Assembly (NCBI GenBank): GCA_031265595.1 | Contig: JAISCM010000083.1 | Span: forward strand, 1-6,347 | Reading direction: 5' to 3' | Length of the DNA: 6,347 nucleotides | Source of the DNA: Tannerellaceae bacterium | GTDB lineage: Bacteria > Bacteroidota > Bacteroidia > Bacteroidales > Tannerellaceae | Part shown: positions 1 to 6,347 of the stretch, piece after piece | How positions within the stretch are numbered: the first letter of the stretch is position 1 | Layout: the number at the start of each line of letters is the position of its first letter | Translations under genes and position numbers: made by a program | The notes under the pieces: model-generated | Told to the model about the DNA's origin: nothing | The model's database searches: none | Seen by the model: only the letters and a program-made list of their open reading frames with translations

Positions 1-1136
1 TTAAGGGAAACGACTATCTGCGCTTACAAGACTTTTTCAATCCGATTGGGTTCGACGCCAAAGAATGGGTGAAGATTGCCAAAGATGGCGGTATGAAGTA
101 TATTACATTCACCTCGCGCCATCACGACGGATTCAGCAACTGGGATACCAAACAGTCTGGCTGGAACATTATGAATACTCCTTACGGGAAAGACCTGGTC
201 AGGCAATTGGCCGACGAATGTCATAAAGAAGGTATCAAACTGGTCTTTTATTATTCGCTGCTTGATTGGATGCGAACGGATTATCAATACGAGACCGGGC
301 GTACCGGGCAACGTACCGGCCGTACGGAAAAAAGCGACTGGAATGCGTACATCAACTTTATGAAAGCGCAATTAACTGAATTGCTTACCGACTACGGCCC
401 CATAGCCGGCATTTGGTTTGATGGGCATTGGGATCAGACGGCAAATGAAAATCGCACCGATCACTCTACGCATGTAGACTGGCATTATCCCGAAATCTAT
501 GAGTTGATACATAAGCTTCAGCCCAATTGCCTTGTGGCCAACAACCATCACCTCCCCCCGCTTCCGGGCGAAGATTACCAGATATTTGAAAGAGACGTAC
601 CCGGAGAGAACAATTCCGGGCTCAGCGGACAGGAAGTATCAAGGCTGCCGCTGGAAACATGCCAGACGATCAACGACTCGTGGGGCTTCTATATTACCGA
701 CGACAACTATAAATCTACCACGGCATTATTGCACCTGCTTATCCGCACAGCCGGAACGGGCGCCAATCTGTTACTGAACACGGGCCCTATGCCAGACGGG
801 AAAATACAGCCGGAATGTATTGAAAGGATACAACAAATGGGTGATTGGCTGAAGACGTACGGGTATACGATCTATGAAACACAGCAGGGTTTCGTAAAGC
901 CGCAGGAATGGGGAGCCTCCACTAAAAAAGGAGAAAAAACATACTATCTGCACATTCTAAATAAAGAAACAAAAGCAATCGCGCTACACATACCCGGTAT
1001 CAAATCGGCCAAATGGGTCAATGTAAAGGCAGACCTTACATGGAAGAAAGATAAAGAAACCGGCTACGTGCTGTTTCTCCCCGGCGAAAATACGCTTGAC
1101 GATGTAGATTCCATTATTGAAGTGCAACTAAAATGA
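1..1136 (+). CDS. GH29 alpha-L-fucosidase, 5' end missing
   Basis: Family GH29 retaining exo-alpha-L-fucosidase, which hydrolyses terminal L-fucose from glycans. The frame is open to the left edge (first full codon at 3) and stops with TGA at 1134-1136, leaving about 377 residues of a family usually around 450 or more, so the signal peptide and first barrel strand are outside. Visible family landmarks: FNPIGFDAKEW (39-71), the fucose-pocket motif RHHDGF (117-134), YYSLLDW (249-269), GIWFDGHWD (408-434) whose first Asp (codon 420-422) sits where the catalytic nucleophile is found, and LETCQTINDSWGF (651-689). The acid/base is less certain; Glu codons 588-590 and 606-608 are candidates. From about 880 onward the protein reads like the small C-terminal beta domain of this family. 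A GTG at 69 is internal, not a start. Substrate linkage cannot be told. Its location (periplasm or surface) depends on the missing N-terminus. Family call is firm. Confidence 0.94.
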   Translation, partial: KGNDYLRLQDFFNPIGFDAKEWVKIAKDGGMKYITFTSRHHDGFSNWDTKQSGWNIMNTPYGKDLVRQLADECHKEGIKLVFYYSLLDWMRTDYQYETGRTGQRTGRTEKSDWNAYINFMKAQLTELLTDYGPIAGIWFDGHWDQTANENRTDHSTHVDWHYPEIYELIHKLQPNCLVANNHHLPPLPGEDYQIFERDVPGENNSGLSGQEVSRLPLETCQTINDSWGFYITDDNYKSTTALLHLLIRTAGTGANLLLNTGPMPDGKIQPECIERIQQMGDWLKTYGYTIYETQQGFVKPQEWGASTKKGEKTYYLHILNKETKAIALHIPGIKSAKWVNVKADLTWKKDKETGYVLFLPGENTLDDVDSIIEVQLK

Positions 1137-1182
1137 AAAAATAGTTCGTTTATAAAACACTATTATCCAACTGTTTTATCTC

Positions 1183-1218
1183 AAAAAGCAATTTGTTCCG
1201 AAACAAATTGCTTTTTTT
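1183..1218 (+). terminator. Strong intrinsic terminator after the fucosidase gene
   Basis: A perfect 15-bp stem (1183-1197 with 1202-1216) closes a 4-base CCGA loop and runs into seven T residues (1212-1218). It begins 46 bases after the fucosidase stop. Because the left arm starts with five A residues, the reverse strand also carries a U-tract, so it could stop transcription from both sides. It implies that fecR is not simply co-transcribed with the fucosidase gene. Confidence 0.9.
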
Positions 1219-1231
1219 CTTTAGTACATTC

Positions 1232-1261
1232 TTTCTCTGGATTGTATTATTTATAGACTTG
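1232..1261 (+). promoter_or_regulatory. Weak candidate promoter for the fecR gene
   Basis: TAGACTTG at 1254-1261 differs by one base from the Bacteroidota -7 consensus TAnnTTTG, and TTTC at 1232-1235, 18 bases further upstream, is one base off the -33 element TTTG. It lies just after the terminator, where a fresh promoter is needed. The predicted transcription start would fall within a few bases of the fecR start codon, giving a leaderless or almost leaderless message. Both boxes are imperfect in AT-rich DNA, so this is only a candidate. Confidence 0.3.
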
Positions 1262-1269
1262 CATTAAGA

Positions 1270-2292
1270 ATGGATATAAGTGATAACATATTATTACAAT
1301 ATATAGACAATACATTGCCGGGAGATGAAAAAGCGCAAGTAGAGACTTGGCTAAAGGCCTCTCCTGAAAATAAAAGAATATTAGAGCAAATGTACTTTGT
1401 ATTACAGCTTACCGAAAGGGTAAGGATCGTGCATACGATAGATACAGATAAAGCATTGGCTCTCTTTAAGGCAAAAAGAAAAAGGAAGAATAGTTTCGGC
1501 ATGTCGTGGAGACTACGTTTGCAGCGCATTGCAGCTATTTTGTTTGTCCCATTGTTGGTCCTGACAGGATATTTAGTATTACACAATAATGGCGAAGGCG
1601 AGCTAAGCATGGTTGAAATGAGTACCAACCCAGGTGTTGTTTCAACCTTTAGCCTGCCCGACGGATCGAAAGTATGGCTCAATGCCAATAGTTCTTTAAC
1701 GTATACAGATCGTTTCGCATCGGGCAAACGGCTGGTGGAGCTGAAAGGAGAAGGGTATTTTGAAGTAGTAAAAAACACAGCAAAACCCTTTGTTGTAGCC
1801 ATCGGGCCTTCTTATTCGGTAGAAGTACTGGGGACGTCGTTCAATGTATCGGCCTATCCAGACGATGCGCTTATCGGAACAACTCTTACAGAGGGCTCCG
1901 TTATGATAAAAGCAGTGGCAAAGGATGGAAGCCGTATTACCTGCCGGCTAAAACCAAATGAGAAAGCCGAATATCAAAAAGACAGCCGGCAGATAGAAAC
2001 GAAACAGGTCAATACGGATGCTGATACCGGATGGATCAATGGCGAGCTCATCTTTAGACAAGAGCCGATGGGGAATGTGTTGAACAAATTAAGCCGTCGC
2101 TATAATGTGGCGTTTGATGTAAAAGACCGGAAGGTAATGGACGCCGTTATTACCGCACGGTTCAAAGACGAACAACTATCGCAGGTAATGGAATACCTGA
2201 AAGTGGCATCCGAAATAAAATACATCATACACAAACCGATTAGTAATGACGATAATACAAAGGCTGTTTCTATGATTGAACTATATAAATAG
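1270..2292 (+). CDS. FecR-family anti-sigma factor (inner membrane)
   Basis: A 340-residue single-pass membrane regulator that, in this family, holds an ECF sigma factor and releases it on a signal from an outer-membrane transporter. Residues 1-80 look like the cytoplasmic sigma-binding part (LLQYIDNTLPGDE, then WLKASPENKRILEQ). A basic stretch KAKRKRK (68-74) precedes one transmembrane helix at about 86-105, consistent with cytoplasm-in orientation. The periplasmic FecR domain follows (LPDGSKVWLNANSSL 129-143, ELKGEGYFEVVKN 157-169, VLGTSFNVSAY 186-196). The C-terminal domain characteristic of Bacteroidota FecR proteins, DUF4974, spans about 258-335 (GELIFRQEPMGNVLNKLSRR, ITARFKDEQLSQVMEYL). 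ATG 1270 is chosen because the family N-terminus starts right there; no Shine-Dalgarno sequence is present. The next gene encodes a transporter with a matching STN signalling domain, which supports a functional pair. Odd point: no ECF sigma gene is adjacent within the window. Confidence 0.95.
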   Translation: MDISDNILLQYIDNTLPGDEKAQVETWLKASPENKRILEQMYFVLQLTERVRIVHTIDTDKALALFKAKRKRKNSFGMSWRLRLQRIAAILFVPLLVLTGYLVLHNNGEGELSMVEMSTNPGVVSTFSLPDGSKVWLNANSSLTYTDRFASGKRLVELKGEGYFEVVKNTAKPFVVAIGPSYSVEVLGTSFNVSAYPDDALIGTTLTEGSVMIKAVAKDGSRITCRLKPNEKAEYQKDSRQIETKQVNTDADTGWINGELIFRQEPMGNVLNKLSRRYNVAFDVKDRKVMDAVITARFKDEQLSQVMEYLKVASEIKYIIHKPISNDDNTKAVSMIELYK

Positions 2293-2314
2293 GGTAGTAA
2301 ATATAACTAAAAAC

Positions 2315-2346
2315 ATACGGAAGAATATTCCCATACTCCTCCGTAT
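2315..2346 (+). repeat. Inverted repeat shortly after fecR, possible weak terminator
   Basis: ATACGGA (2315-2321) pairs perfectly with TCCGTAT (2340-2346), seven base pairs around an 18-base loop that itself contains the palindrome GAATATTC (2323-2330). It begins 22 bases after the fecR stop and is followed by CAATTTT, a poor U-tract. It could be a weak fecR terminator, a 3'-end stabiliser, or a protein-binding palindrome; the sequence does not decide. Confidence 0.35.
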
Positions 2347-2355
2347 CAATTTTAA

Positions 2356-2372
2356 AAGCTGTTTCACAGCTT
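2356..2372 (+). repeat. Small hairpin between fecR and the susC-like gene
   Basis: AAGCTGT (2356-2362) and ACAGCTT (2366-2372) form a perfect 7-bp stem with a 3-base TTC loop. No U-tract follows, so it is not a standard terminator. The stretch after it, to about 2445, is very AT-rich and I see nothing else in it. Confidence 0.4.
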
Positions 2373-2444
2373 ATAAATAACTTTATTATAAATTAATTGC
2401 ATCACAAAAATATGAATAATAATATTATTTGAAAATTATTTGCA

Positions 2445-2465
2445 TGAAAAGTTTTATACTTTTCA
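2445..2465 (+). repeat. First of two abutting hairpins in the leader before the susC-like gene
   Basis: GAAAAGT (2446-2452) pairs with ACTTTTC (2458-2464) around the 5-base loop TTTAT; an eighth pair, 2445 with 2465, is possible but competes with the next hairpin. The stem is AT-rich and of modest stability. It ends exactly where the GC-rich terminator hairpin begins, so the two could stack end to end in RNA. Confidence 0.5.
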
Positions 2466-2506
2466 GAGAGAGGCTGCCCTTGCCGGGTCGCCTCTCTCTT
2501 GTTTTT
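2465..2506 (+). terminator. GC-rich intrinsic terminator upstream of the susC-like gene
   Basis: AGAGAGAGGC (2465-2474) pairs perfectly with GCCTCTCTCT (2490-2499), ten base pairs, with an inner CCC/GGG pairing possible at 2477-2479 with 2485-2487. The stem is followed by TGTTTTT (2500-2506). It is most simply the fecR terminator, although it lies 172 bases after the fecR stop. The long 3' distance also leaves room for a short non-coding RNA or an attenuator. It separates fecR transcription from the promoter at 2543. Confidence 0.75.
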
Positions 2507-2542
2507 ACAGGAGGATATGCCATACTTTTATAAAGTTATTAC

Positions 2543-2550
2543 TACCTTTG
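2543..2550 (+). promoter_or_regulatory. Probable promoter of the susC/susD-like operon (-7 element)
   Basis: TACCTTTG matches the Bacteroidota -7 consensus TAnnTTTG exactly. It lies 41 bases before the start codon at 2592 and 36 bases after the terminator's U-tract, the expected place for an operon promoter. A transcription start near 2556 would leave a 5' untranslated leader of about 35 bases. The -33 side is poor: TATG at 2516-2519 (23-base spacer) is the best partial match to TTTG. If the operon is driven by an ECF sigma factor released from FecR, that sigma may recognise other bases upstream, which I cannot identify. Confidence 0.55.
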
Positions 2551-2591
2551 GCCGGGAACTGCATTCTCCAAATGGGTATAATTACAATTAA

Positions 2592-5500
2592 ATGACGAGG
2601 TTAGTTATAACTTTTCTGCTTTGCATGGCGTTATTTCCGGAAGCTAAGGCGCAAAAAACAACCGTCTCCATACAGGTATACGACTGCCTTGTCTACGAAA
2701 TACTGGAACTTTTAGAGAGGCAGACTTCCTTTTCGTTTCTGTATGATGCCAATGTGGTGGATGTATCCTTCCGGCGTTCTCTACAAGCAGAGGAAGAAGA
2801 CGTATTCACTATCTTAGCAGCCTTATTTAAAGATACGGACATAGCTTACACCGTTATAAACAAACAGATCATCCTGAGCAAAAAAGAAATGCCTGCTTTC
2901 CCTGACCGGCAGATAAAAGAAGTAACCGGCGTAGTAAGGAACGAGCAAGGCGAACCGGTGGTAGGAGCCAGCATCTGGCTGATGGGGACAGCATCCGGCG
3001 TTATGACAAACGCATACGGGGTGTTCCATTTAAAGATACCCAAAGATTCTTCCATACAAATATCCTATATAGGCTACCTGCCGCAGTGCATTATGTATAA
3101 AGGCCAGCCTACCCTCGACATACGGTTGATTGAAAACATCCATAGCCTGGACGAGGTGGTTGTAACGGCTTTAGGTATCAAAAAGAAAGAGGCGTCGCTT
3201 ACGTACGCCACCCAGTCGTTTAGCAATTCGGAATTAACGCGGGTAAAGAGCGACAATGTTATGACTTCTTTATCCGGCAAGGCGGCTGGTGTCTTTATCA
3301 ACCGTAATTCTTCGGGATTAGGCGGTTCTGCCAGGGTTATTATACGTGGAAGCCGTTCTATAAACGGAAACAACCAGCCCTTATACGTTATAGACGGGGT
3401 GCCGGTATTAAACTCTACAAACGAACAAGCCTATACGGCTATTGGCGGAACGGCCAATGCGGCCAATCGCGACGGGGGCGATGGCATATCTAACCTTAAT
3501 CAGGACGATATTGAAAGTATCTATGTATTAAAAGGTGCATCGGCTTCCGCCTTGTATGGCTCACAGGCGGCAAACGGAGTAATCCTGATCACTACGAAAA
3601 AGGGACGGGACGGGGCGAAGCAAATTGAGTTCTCATCAAGTCTCTCGATAGACAAAGTGACCTGCCTTCCTGCGTTTCAGAATAGTTATGGCCGTTCCGA
3701 ATCGTCTACCGGCAGTTGGGGAGACTTCAGCGATATGCCTGTGTATGATAATCTGCGTGATTTCTTCCGTACCGGCATACATGCAAACAATTCGTTGTCG
3801 ATAACGTCGGGGAATGAAACGTTGCAGACGTACTTTTCTTATGCGAATGCCACCACACAAGGCCTTACCGGAGATAATACGATCAAAAAGCACAACATCA
3901 ACTTCCGCGAAACAGCCGGTTTGTTCAATAACCGGCTGCTGGTAGACGGTACGATCAACCTGATTCTCCAGCAGGTAAAAAACAAGCCTTCGTCCGGAGG
4001 CCTTTATATGAATCCGCTGTCTGGCTTATACTCCTTTCCGAGGGGGATGGATCTATCGCCTTACCGGAAGGAATACGAACTATTTAGCGAAGAGAGAAAT
4101 ATGCCCGTACAGCATTGGTTTACCGAAATTACGGATTACAGCCAGAATCCCTACTGGCTCACGAATCGTGCGCAAAGCAAAGACAGGCGTGCGCGTGCCA
4201 TAGCAGCTTTTACGGCTTTGGTAAAAGTAACAGATTGGTTTACGGTGCAAGGACGTGGCAACGTTGATTATATTGATGATACCTTCCAGCAACGGATACA
4301 TGCCAGCGCCTCGCCGGGATTGGCGGGGATGAATGGGCGCTTTATTGATTATTCGTATCAGGAAACGCTTCTTTATGGCGATATTATGGCTACATTCAAT
4401 AGAAACTGTAATGGCTTTTCCCTGCAAGCAGTCATGGGTTCGAGTATTTCAGACAACCGGGTCAGCTCTTTGCGTTTAGATTCAAAGACGGCTTCTTTGT
4501 ATTATCCGAATGTATTTACTATTGCCAATATCAATATGTCTACAAGCGCTTTTATCGACGAGCGAGACGATGACCGCCGGCAGTTGCAATCTGTCTTCTT
4601 TACTGCGCAGGCGGGGTATAAGGAAACGGTCTACTTAGATATGAGTATGCGTAACGATTGGGCGTCTACCCTGGCTTTTACCAAGAGCCAGCAGAAAGGG
4701 TATTTTTATCCTTCGGTAGGCTTGTCGTGGATTGTAAGCCGGGCAATCTCTTTGCCGGAATGGGTAAATTATGGGAAAATAAGAGGTTCGTGGAACAAAG
4801 TAGGGAATGATATTCCTTTATATATGAGCTCTACCGTAGCGCATATCGGAGCGGGAGGGGCTTTGCTTCCCAGCAGTATTGCTCCGTTTGGCGACTTAAA
4901 GCCTGAAATGAGCGCCTCGGTAGAAACCGGCGCCGAATGGAGACTGTTTCAAAACAGGCTGTCTGTAGACGTTACGTATTACAAAACAAATACCCGAAAC
5001 CAGCTATTCACACTCCCCTCGTCGGCCGGGGCTACCCATAAGTACTACGCCGTCAATGCCGGTAATATCCAGAATCAGGGTTGGGAGCTTACCGTAGAGG
5101 GTACGCCTCTTATAAGTCCCGGCTTTGTATGGAAAACGGCTATTAATTATGCACGAAACAAGAATGTGGTAAAAGAATTACACAAAGACCTTCCGGCCTT
5201 CATCTACGGCGACGAAGGTTTCTCTTCGAGTTATTCGATGCGTCTGGTAGAAGGCGGCTCTTTTGGCGACATCTACGGTAAGGCATTCGACAGGGATGAA
5301 AGCGGAGCGATAAAATACGGGGAAAACGGCGTCCCGCTTGTAGTAGGAGATGGCAATACGATAAAGGTGGGAAACAGCAATCCTGATTTTATGCTGGGCT
5401 GGAACAATACAGTTACTTATAAGGACTTTACTTTTCATTTCCTGATAGACGGGCGTATGGGGGGCGATGTGCTCTCTCAGACACAGGCTATTTTAGACCA

Positions 5501-5885
5501 GTATGGCGTGTCCGAAAGAACCGGGGCCGCCCGTTCTGCCGGGTATGTTGAGCTGGAAGGCCATAAGATATATAATGTACGAGGCTTTTACGAACAGATT
5601 GGCGGGCGCAGCGGGGCTACCGAATATTATATGTATAATGCAACGAATATAAGGCTGCGCGAATTGTCTTTAGGATACTCATTCCCCCGGAAGTGGCTGG
5701 GCAAAACGAAAATAGTGCAACAGCTTCATTTATCTCTCACGGCAAGGAACCTGTTCTTTATCTATAAGGATGCTCCTTTCGACCCGGATGCGGTATTATC
5801 TACCAACAACAACAATCAGGGGATTGACATCTTCGGTATGCCTTTCACCCGGAATATCGGATTCAGCCTGAAAGTGGCTTTTTAA
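2592..5885 (+). CDS. SusC-like TonB-dependent outer-membrane transporter with STN signalling domain
   Basis: A 1097-residue outer-membrane importer that takes up glycan fragments using TonB energy, working with the SusD-like lipoprotein encoded next. Residues 1-20 form a signal peptide (cleavage probably after AKA). An STN domain (about 24-97) follows, the periplasmic module used to signal to FecR proteins; it explains the extra length over plain SusC proteins of about 1000 residues. A carboxypeptidase-regulatory-like domain (about 110-180) starts at VTGVVRNEQGEPVVGASIWL. The link DEVVVTALG (187-195) leads into the plug, with RGSRSINGNNQPLYVIDGVP (252-271) and VLKGASASALYGSQAANGVI (312-331). 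The beta-barrel fills the rest and ends in an aromatic residue (KVAF), as expected for BAM-assisted insertion. The start is fixed on the 5' side: an in-frame TAA sits directly before ATG 2592. No Shine-Dalgarno sequence at normal spacing. The ligand cannot be read from sequence. The frame is intact. Confidence 0.97.
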   Translation: MTRLVITFLLCMALFPEAKAQKTTVSIQVYDCLVYEILELLERQTSFSFLYDANVVDVSFRRSLQAEEEDVFTILAALFKDTDIAYTVINKQIILSKKEMPAFPDRQIKEVTGVVRNEQGEPVVGASIWLMGTASGVMTNAYGVFHLKIPKDSSIQISYIGYLPQCIMYKGQPTLDIRLIENIHSLDEVVVTALGIKKKEASLTYATQSFSNSELTRVKSDNVMTSLSGKAAGVFINRNSSGLGGSARVIIRGSRSINGNNQPLYVIDGVPVLNSTNEQAYTAIGGTANAANRDGGDGISNLNQDDIESIYVLKGASASALYGSQAANGVILITTKKGRDGAKQIEFSSSLSIDKVTCLPAFQNSYGRSESSTGSWGDFSDMPVYDNLRDFFRTGIHANNSLSITSGNETLQTYFSYANATTQGLTGDNTIKKHNINFRETAGLFNNRLLVDGTINLILQQVKNKPSSGGLYMNPLSGLYSFPRGMDLSPYRKEYELFSEERNMPVQHWFTEITDYSQNPYWLTNRAQSKDRRARAIAAFTALVKVTDWFTVQGRGNVDYIDDTFQQRIHASASPGLAGMNGRFIDYSYQETLLYGDIMATFNRNCNGFSLQAVMGSSISDNRVSSLRLDSKTASLYYPNVFTIANINMSTSAFIDERDDDRRQLQSVFFTAQAGYKETVYLDMSMRNDWASTLAFTKSQQKGYFYPSVGLSWIVSRAISLPEWVNYGKIRGSWNKVGNDIPLYMSSTVAHIGAGGALLPSSIAPFGDLKPEMSASVETGAEWRLFQNRLSVDVTYYKTNTRNQLFTLPSSAGATHKYYAVNAGNIQNQGWELTVEGTPLISPGFVWKTAINYARNKNVVKELHKDLPAFIYGDEGFSSSYSMRLVEGGSFGDIYGKAFDRDESGAIKYGENGVPLVVGDGNTIKVGNSNPDFMLGWNNTVTYKDFTFHFLIDGRMGGDVLSQTQAILDQYGVSERTGAARSAGYVELEGHKIYNVRGFYEQIGGRSGATEYYMYNATNIRLRELSLGYSFPRKWLGKTKIVQQLHLSLTARNLFFIYKDAPFDPDAVLSTNNNNQGIDIFGMPFTRNIGFSLKVAF

Positions 5886-5904
5886 TTTATAGCTTATTAT
5901 CACG

Positions 5905-6347
5905 ATGAAACACATCTATACACTCGCTTTACTGATTACAGCCTTATCCTGCACAAGCCCGTTTGAAGGCTATAATACGGATAATACCGGATTTACGGAT
6001 ACGTTGCAAGACTTCGATTTCAACAAATATGGCCTCCCCATGTTAGTTGTGCAGCAAGGTATTTATTTTAATCACGACTGGGGCGGGGGGAAGAACTGGA
6101 CGTTTCAGGTAATGCAAAACCTTAGCGCCGATATGTTCTGCGGATATATGCATAGCTACAACCCCTTTGTAGCCGGCCTGAGCAATACCGTCTACAACCT
6201 GAACGACGGCTGGAACGGGACGATGTGGGAAAACACCTACGGCTATATTATGACGGAAGTTAAAAAGGCGGAAGACCTGAACCGCGAAGCATTACCTGTA
6301 TTCTATGCCATCACCAAAATACTGAAAGTAGAACTTATGCACCGGGT
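5905..6347 (+). CDS. SusD-like outer-membrane lipoprotein, 3' end missing
   Basis: The first 147 codons of a surface glycan-binding lipoprotein of the SusD/RagB superfamily, which forms a lid on the SusC-like barrel and delivers ligand to it. It starts 19 bases after the transporter stop, so the two are almost certainly one operon. The N-terminus is a lipoprotein signal: MKHIYTLALLITALSC, with the lipidated Cys at residue 16 (codon 5950-5952); the lipobox ALSC is acceptable but not ideal because Leu is at -2. The mature start, FEGYNTDNTG, resembles the FEEINTNP-type opening of the SusD-like_2 branch, and the aromatic stretch NWTFQVMQNLSADMFCGYMH (67-86) fits that branch too. The reading frame is open to the window edge; the family is usually about 500-600 residues, so most of the TPR-like fold and binding site are outside. 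Family call rests on both position and sequence. Confidence 0.92.
   Translation, partial: MKHIYTLALLITALSCTSPFEGYNTDNTGFTDTLQDFDFNKYGLPMLVVQQGIYFNHDWGGGKNWTFQVMQNLSADMFCGYMHSYNPFVAGLSNTVYNLNDGWNGTMWENTYGYIMTEVKKAEDLNREALPVFYAITKILKVELMHR

Noticed and set aside
24..371. 115-codon open frame on the - strand over the fucosidase
   Set aside because: It lies opposite highly conserved GH29 motifs and has no recognisable protein features.
532..777. 81-codon + strand frame in a different phase inside the fucosidase gene
   Set aside because: The GH29 frame is intact through this region with conserved motifs, so there is no sign of a frameshift or nested gene.
1137..1269. Possible remnant of an ECF sigma gene between the fucosidase and fecR
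   Set aside because: Only 133 bases, taken up by a terminator and AT-rich sequence; I see no sigma-like residues in any frame.
1251..1802. 183-codon open frame on the - strand over the start of fecR
   Set aside because: It overlaps a clear FecR coding region, shows no recognisable domain, and its Ser/Phe/Leu-rich product looks like an antisense shadow.
2457..2464. TACTTTTC as a -7 promoter element for a small RNA ending at 2506
   Set aside because: It has one mismatch, the TTTG boxes upstream are at poor spacing (14 or 25 bases), and the resulting RNA would be little more than the terminator hairpin itself.
4080..4427. 115-codon open frame on the - strand inside the transporter gene
   Set aside because: The + strand frame encodes continuous SusC-like barrel sequence there; the antisense product has no recognisable features.

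Overview
The window looks like part of a polysaccharide/glycan utilisation locus (PUL) from a member of the Bacteroidota, most likely the order Bacteroidales. The evidence is a SusC-like TonB-dependent transporter followed 19 bases later by a SusD-like lipoprotein, a FecR anti-sigma factor of the Bacteroidota three-part type, a TAnnTTTG promoter motif, and translation starts without Shine-Dalgarno sequences. The genus cannot be fixed from this sequence. All recognised genes are on the + strand.

Layout: (1) positions 1-1136 hold the 3' part of a GH29 alpha-L-fucosidase whose start lies outside the window. (2) Positions 1137-1269 hold a very strong intrinsic terminator and a weak promoter candidate. 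(3) Positions 1270-2292 encode an inner-membrane FecR-type anti-sigma factor. (4) Positions 2293-2591 are non-coding as far as I can tell; they contain two small inverted repeats, then two back-to-back hairpins ending in a U-tract, then a promoter with a perfect TAnnTTTG element about 40 bases before the next start codon. (5) Positions 2592-5885 encode a full-length SusC-like transporter with an N-terminal STN signalling domain. (6) Positions 5905-6347 hold the first 147 codons of a SusD-like lipoprotein, cut by the window end.

How the genes fit together (family knowledge plus inference): SusD-like and SusC-like proteins form the outer-membrane glycan capture and import pair. The STN domain of the transporter can contact the periplasmic part of FecR and release an ECF sigma factor that switches on the susCD-type genes. 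The fucosidase would remove terminal fucose, which points to a fucosylated glycan such as a host mucin-type glycan, but the substrate is not shown by the sequence. The expected ECF sigma gene is not in the window; the gene directly upstream of fecR is the fucosidase, separated by a terminator.

I did not find a clearly new system. The most unusual parts are the structured leader before the transporter gene, two tiny reading frames that end exactly at its start codon, and the missing sigma partner.
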